From Deltaproteobacteria bacterium (lineage in GTDB: Bacteria > Desulfobacterota > Desulfobaccia > Desulfobaccales > 0-14-0-80-60-11), in the NCBI GenBank assembly GCA_023381945.1, contig JAMCQY010000091.1:1-8437 (forward strand): a stretch of 8,437 nucleotides of DNA, given 5' to 3'. Shown here piece by piece: positions 5,901 through 8,437 of this stretch. Position 1 is the first letter of the stretch, and every line of letters starts with the position of its first letter. A model generated the notes under the pieces. The model did not search any database. It was not told where the DNA came from and saw nothing but the letters and a program-made list of their open reading frames with translations. The position numbers were made by a program, and so were the translations under genes.

Positions 5901-6068
5901 TTATTCCCAGGACAAATGCGGCAGCGGCCAGGTCTGCCGGAGCGTACGGCGCCTCTTCAACCGCCGGCACCGCCAGCGGCGCCCCAAAATAAACACGCCA
6001 TAGAGCCCGTAGAGCAGGGCCACCCAGACCAAGGCCGGTAACGCCACGCTCAACCAGTCTTCCGACAT
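5901..6068 (-). CDS. Single-pass membrane microprotein with basic tail, 55 aa
   Basis: The ATG is preceded by AAGGAGAGCAT, a strong ribosome site. After MSEDW comes one hydrophobic segment (about residues 6-28, rich in Leu, Val and Ala with aromatic edges), then a very basic stretch (residues 29-46, RRWRC, RRLKRRR) ending in HLSWE. The charge pattern predicts N-out/C-in insertion in the inner membrane. It starts inside the preceding gene and ends 13 bases before the next ATG; the interval holds that gene's GGAGG. The role is unknown; holin-like, antiholin-like or superinfection-related functions are all possible. Confidence 0.65.
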   Translation of the reverse strand: MSEDWLSVALPALVWVALLYGLYGVFILGRRWRCRRLKRRRTLRQTWPLPHLSWE

Positions 6069-6319
6069 ATGCTCTCCTTACTGCTCTCGAAGGCCCTGCA
6101 GCCGTAATGCGGCAGGGAATAGAACTTTTCATGCCGGGCGCAGCGGCGCCTGAGGTCATTCCGGATGGGCTTCATTCTTCTGCCGTCACCCTTCGGCACC
6201 ATCTCCCGTTCTTTCGGCCGCCAATGCCGGCAGAGTCGGCATTGCGGCTGGCCCCCGCCGCAATCCAGCGGCTCGCCGGTGACGGGATTATGATTCTGCC
6301 ACTGGCAACCGTTTTTCAT
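6050..6319 (-). CDS. Cys-rich small protein, putative zinc binder, 89 aa
   Basis: The start is set by the ATGA overlap with the preceding stop; a longer frame upstream lacks a good start and would run into the neighbour. Seven cysteines are present: C5, C20, C27-x2-C30 (CRLC), C60, C74 and C85. RCARHEKFYSLPHYGCRAFE resembles small phage proteins with paired Cys ligands, but no named family can be assigned. It is strongly basic in the middle (residues 33-62), so binding to nucleic acid is possible. The end overlaps the next ORF by 19 bp. Confidence 0.68.
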   Translation of the reverse strand: MKNGCQWQNHNPVTGEPLDCGGGQPQCRLCRHWRPKEREMVPKGDGRRMKPIRNDLRRRCARHEKFYSLPHYGCRAFESSKESICRKTG

Positions 6320-6528
6320 GAGAATCTGCCATCCATCAGGCGAGCCAGGCCCCGGCGCACGGTTTGACGATAAATCCAACCATCCAACACACAGAGATTT
6401 TCGGCGATAATAGCGTTGGTTTCCGGATCTGGGGCAAATTCATACATGGTCCGCAGGGCTGCGGCCAGGCCGCGCCATAAAGGCTCCCGATCTACCGTCA
6501 ATTTGATGATCATCCGCTCGCACGACAT
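6316..6528 (-). CDS. Conserved-looking small helical protein, 70 aa, unknown
   Basis: The chosen ATG has GGAGG directly upstream; the longer in-frame GTG start at 6552 is repeat-derived and rejected. The protein is mainly helical (MIIKLTVDREPLWRGLAAAL, then a Tyr/Phe/Asp/Pro turn, then a second helix with IAENLCVLDGWIYRQTVRRG). It has no membrane segment and no recognisable motif. Its TGA overlaps the ATG of the next gene as ATGA, so the two are translationally coupled. The function is unknown; the position among transposition and replication accessories is the only clue. Confidence 0.7.
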   Translation of the reverse strand: MSCERMIIKLTVDREPLWRGLAAALRTMYEFAPDPETNAIIAENLCVLDGWIYRQTVRRGLARLMDGRFS

Positions 6529-6532
6529 TTTG

Positions 6533-6537
6533 CCTCC
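6533..6537 (-). promoter_or_regulatory. Ribosome binding site deciding the start at 6528
   Basis: GGAGG lies four bases before the ATG at 6526-6528. It excludes the in-frame GTG eight codons upstream, which lies inside heptad repeat D. Confidence 0.75.
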
Positions 6538-6543
6538 GGTTTT

Positions 6544-6577
6544 ACTGGCCACTGCCCCCTATCCCCTGACCCCTGCC
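6544..6577. repeat. Heptanucleotide repeat array D
   Basis: The plus strand shows ACTGGCC (6544), ACTGCCC (6551), CCTATCC (6558), CCTGACC (6565) and a partial CCTGCC. It is bounded by TTTACTG on the low-coordinate side, as in the arrays at 944 and 3851. It fills the gap between two small genes and provides the stop codon of the upstream one. A GTG in the repeat could be mistaken for the start of the next gene. Confidence 0.85.
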
Positions 6578-6723
6578 TTCCGCAGATGCTCCCCTTCCGG
6601 CTCGTACATCCGCTGACAGCGCTGCTCGAAGCAGTAGCGCAGGCGCTTGAGGGATTTCCAGCGGTCCCAACTCCAGCAGTAGAATAACGTGCGCGCCGGG
6701 TTAATGATGACCTTCTGGCTCAT
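6559..6723 (-). CDS. Trp/Cys-rich basic microprotein, 54 aa, unknown
   Basis: The start ATG (6721-6723) lies inside the 3' end of the preceding gene, a 23-bp overlap, with a weak GGAA about 8 bases upstream. The product has a compact Trp/Cys/Arg-rich core (FYCWSWDRWKSLKRLRYC, then EQRCQRMYEPEGEHL). The non-random composition, the snug fit in the operon and the absence of another gene in the gap argue that it is real. The three cysteines (16, 31, 36) could bind metal. The last few codons and the TAG stop come from heptad repeat D. No family is recognised. Confidence 0.6.
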   Translation of the reverse strand: MSQKVIINPARTLFYCWSWDRWKSLKRLRYCFEQRCQRMYEPEGEHLRKAGVRG

Positions 6724-7570
6724 CGGTCTTTTCCAGTGGCACAGGCCTCTGGCCGGTGGACATACCCAAAACCAGGCGCAAATCGGCGAAGATATCGGCC
6801 AGGAGCACCTGCGCCTCGCCCAGGGAGTTTAAAACGGTTTCCATCTCCTCCATGATCTTCCCAGCCTGGGGCCGCCGCCCCAACTCGCACACCGGGCAGG
6901 CCTTGGGGAAGCCGGCGCAGCCGCTTTTGCCCAGCAGATTGCAGTTGACCTCCAGGGCGCTGATGATCAGCGGCCGGCGGTCCTCGACGCCGCAGTCGGG
7001 GCAGTCGGCCTCCTGGCAGTTGAGGACGGGCATTGCAGGACCGGGGACGGGAGACGGAAGACCGGCAGAATCTTGCTCCGGTCTCCCGTCTTCGGTCTCC
7101 CGTCGTCTTTTCTCCTCCCGGCGATTCCAGTGCGGCGCCGCCGCCTTTTCCCGCCCCTGCCTGACGGTAAACAGGCCGGTATCGCCCACCGGCTGGAGAT
7201 ATTGCATCGCCACCAGGAAAGCGGCATAGCGCCGGGCATAATCCCGGCTGCAGCCGGATAGCCGGCCCAAGTCTGGTATGTTAAAGGCTTGTCCCTTCTG
7301 GGTCTTGAGAATGGCGGCCCGCCAGATCTTGTCCTGCATGGATTGCTTGGATTCGGCCAAACTCCAAAGCTTGGGTTTGCCTTTTTCGCCGGCCTCCGAG
7401 ACTGCCTTGCCCTCCTGGCGCAATTCCAGCAAAGCGTCCCTGACCTGCTTGATTTCGGCCCGGCTCTGTACGCCTAATTGCTCAGCCACGCCCCGCGCGG
7501 TAAATTTCCCGATCGCCAGAATGTCTATGATTTGCTGGCGCAGACTCACGCTCTGATCCCGCTTGGTCAT
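6701..7570 (-). CDS. Tandem winged-helix protein with C-terminal Cys cluster, unknown role
   Basis: This 289-aa protein follows B after one base, with GGAGG upstream of its ATG. Residues 10-72 look like a winged helix (ARGVAEQLGV recognition region, then a GKPKLWSL wing). Residues 80-137 look like a second one (IPDLGRLSGCSRDYARRYAAFL). Residues 140-180 are a charged and Pro-rich linker encoded by an inverted heptad repeat. Residues 185-228 hold seven cysteines (C185, C190, C193, C210, C218, C225, C228), suggesting zinc or possibly Fe-S binding; a helical tail follows. I do not recognise a named family. The position beside an HTH-less B suggests a DNA-binding partner in replicative transposition or a regulator, but this is inference. 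Confidence 0.8.
   Translation of the reverse strand: MTKRDQSVSLRQQIIDILAIGKFTARGVAEQLGVQSRAEIKQVRDALLELRQEGKAVSEAGEKGKPKLWSLAESKQSMQDKIWRAAILKTQKGQAFNIPDLGRLSGCSRDYARRYAAFLVAMQYLQPVGDTGLFTVRQGREKAAAPHWNRREEKRRRETEDGRPEQDSAGLPSPVPGPAMPVLNCQEADCPDCGVEDRRPLIISALEVNCNLLGKSGCAGFPKACPVCELGRRPQAGKIMEEMETVLNSLGEAQVLLADIFADLRLVLGMSTGQRPVPLEKTDEPEGHH
7046..7107. repeat. Inverted heptad repeat pair inside the winged-helix gene (family 2)
   Basis: The plus strand carries GACGGGA, GACGGAA and GACCGGC in succession at 7046-7066. After about 11 bases, 7078-7107 carries the reverse complement of the same kind of array (GACGGGA, GACCGAA, GACGGGA, GACCGG read on the minus strand). Pairing GACGGGAGACGGAAGAC (7046-7062) with the outer part of the right arm leaves one mismatch in 17, so a hairpin is possible. 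It is translated in frame as a Glu/Arg/Pro-rich linker. Its unit sequence differs from the ACTGRCC family. Confidence 0.75.
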
Positions 7571-7571
7571 C

Positions 7572-8324
7572 TCAGCTTCCTCCCGCGGCCGCCCGCTTCC
7601 TGCTCTCCCGGGCCTCGGCCATCTGTAGATTTTGCAACGCCAGCTCCACCTTGGCGGGGCTGACCTCGCCCGGATTGACCTTCAGGACCTTCTCCAGTTC
7701 GCCCAGGATTTTGGCGGCCCGGCGGAAGTTGCCCTGGGCCGTCTTCTGGATCTGCGCCGCCCGCTCTGGCGGCAGCCTGAGGTCGCACAACTCCAGGGCG
7801 GTCTGCTCGATGTCCTTAGCCGAGACGTCCCGGAAGGGCACCACCTGGCTCACCCGGTCGGCGGTGCGCGGGCTTTTGCGGAAGATGGCCTGCCAGATCC
7901 CGGCCTCGCCCACCAGGACGATGGGCAGCCGGGCCTTATCATGCAGGCCCCGCACCGTCTCCAGCAGCGCGCTCCGACGCACCACCCGGTCGGCCTCGTC
8001 GATCACCAGCAGCCGCGGCCGGCGCTTTTGTTCTTCCACCACCGCCAGCTTGTTGGTCTCCAGGGCGTGCGCCCGGGTCAGGCCCAGGGCCTCGGCCACG
8101 TCCCGCAGCAGCCAGGAGGGCGTCCAGTCCGGATCGGCCTCGAGATAGGCGCAGTCGGCGTCCTGCACCACGTACCATTCGGTGGCCGTGGTCTTGCCCC
8201 GGCCGGTGAGGCCCTCCACCACCGCCAGCGAGCGGCCGCTGGCGGCCTGGTGCGCCCGCTTCAACTCCGCCACCGCCCCCAGCAGGCGCAGGACGTTGTC
8301 CGTTTTAATCAAGCCTTCACGCAT
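7572..8324 (-). CDS. B: Mu B-like AAA+ ATPase, transposition target-selection protein
   Basis: In Mu, B binds ATP and non-specific DNA, delivers target DNA to transposase A, stimulates strand transfer and gives target immunity. This 250-aa protein has Walker A GLTGRGKT at 38-45, Walker B LLVIDEAD at 105-112, a sensor-1-like LVGE at 137-140 and a conserved arginine region (RTADRVSQ, 153-160). The C-terminal helical part (about 165-235) resembles the B/TniB lid and DNA-binding region, followed by a basic tail. Mu B has about 312 aa and an N-terminal HTH domain; here the AAA+ core begins almost at once, so that domain is missing. The ATG follows a GGTGGAGGTTTAA leader, giving a GGAGG ribosome site. 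The next gene begins one base after the stop. TniB-type transposon ATPases are the alternative, but gam and gemA downstream favour Mu. Confidence 0.88.
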   Translation of the reverse strand: MREGLIKTDNVLRLLGAVAELKRAHQAASGRSLAVVEGLTGRGKTTATEWYVVQDADCAYLEADPDWTPSWLLRDVAEALGLTRAHALETNKLAVVEEQKRRPRLLVIDEADRVVRRSALLETVRGLHDKARLPIVLVGEAGIWQAIFRKSPRTADRVSQVVPFRDVSAKDIEQTALELCDLRLPPERAAQIQKTAQGNFRRAAKILGELEKVLKVNPGEVSPAKVELALQNLQMAEARESRKRAAAGGS

Positions 8325-8374
8325 TTAAACCTCCACCGGCTCATAGCCGTATTTTTCGGGTTGCCATCCTTCGG

Positions 8375-8407
8375 TGATCACTGACCACTAATCACTGATC
8401 ACTGATT
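8375..8407. repeat. Heptanucleotide repeat array E (ACTGATC type)
   Basis: On the plus strand, consecutive 7-base units are ACTGACC (8380), ACTAATC (8387), ACTGATC (8394) and ACTGATT (8401), preceded by TGATC. On the operon strand this reads as TCAGTGA units. It lies between the transposase-gene tail and B and contains stop codons in more than one frame. It is the most diverged member of the family in this window and lacks the TTTACTG boundary seen at 944, 3851 and 6544. Confidence 0.85.
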
Positions 8408-8437
8408 GTTCACCACCGCCAACCGCGCCTTTGCCGC
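8399..8437 (-). CDS. 3' end of upstream gene, probably Mu-like transposase A (partial)
   Basis: Only the last 12 codons are inside the window (ending LAVVNNQ, then TGA). This frame was chosen because most of its third codon positions are G or C, as in the neighbouring genes; the alternative frame ending at 8388 is Gly-rich and much poorer in G/C at third positions. The identity comes only from position: in Mu-like phages the gene directly before B is the DDE transposase A. No catalytic motif is visible. The stop codon lies inside a heptanucleotide repeat array, so the C-terminus may have been rewritten by the repeat. Confidence 0.4.
   Translation of the reverse strand, partial: AAKARLAVVNNQ

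Noticed and set aside
7632..8384. Long open frame of 250 codons on the plus strand opposite B
   Set aside because: The B reading frame has Walker motifs and fits the operon; the plus-strand frame is a GC-rich shadow, His/Gln/Gly/Pro-rich, without motifs.

Overview
The window is one densely packed, GC-rich block of about 22 genes, all read from the minus strand, so transcription runs from base 8437 towards base 1. Three genes identify it as the early and early-middle part of a Mu-like transposable prophage: a MuB-type AAA+ ATPase (7572-8324), the host-nuclease inhibitor Gam (4940-5431) and GemA/gp16 (2035-2505). They occur in the Mu order B, gam, gemA. The 3' tail of the gene before B, where Mu carries transposase A, enters at the right edge. 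The host is probably a GC-rich Gram-negative bacterium. Heptanucleotide repeats that encode peptides such as SGQWPVVS fit a deltaproteobacterium (Desulfobacterota), but this is only an impression from composition and repeat style.

Layout in transcription order: transposase-gene tail (8399-8437); B ATPase; a double winged-helix protein with a Cys-rich domain (6701-7570); small proteins (6559-6723, 6316-6528, 6050-6319); a single-pass membrane microprotein (5901-6068); a winged-helix protein (5528-5887); a second membrane microprotein (5400-5531); Gam; a lytic transglycosylase (4563-4943); a zinc-binding, basic protein ending in a G11 tract (3959-4576); a 37-aa ORF (3849-3962); three unknown proteins (3585-3830, 2705-3592, 2502-2720); GemA; an M15 endopeptidase with a peptidoglycan-binding domain (1313-2032); an unknown Cys-containing protein (982-1320); a secreted PLD/Nuc-type nuclease (404-922); an excisionase-like HTH protein (180-392); and a zinc-ribbon microprotein (11-202). 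Most junctions overlap (ATGA, GTGA or TTGA) or leave only a few bases, which implies a single translationally coupled operon. I see no internal promoter or terminator and no stretch over 300 bases without a gene.

The genes combine replicative transposition and its control (B, the winged-helix proteins, GemA), protection of DNA ends (Gam), cell-wall cutting (transglycosylase and M15 endopeptidase) and a periplasmic nuclease.

The least expected structure is non-coding. Four arrays of a 7-bp repeat (ACTGRCC-like on the plus strand) occupy the few places where the genes are not tightly packed. Three of them share a TTTACTG boundary and the same orientation, and three supply the stop codon of the upstream gene. 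A related GGCCCCT triplet sits in frame in one gene, and a second heptad family forms an imperfect inverted repeat inside another. The G11 tract at the 3' end of the zinc-protein gene could fuse it with the next small ORF by slippage.
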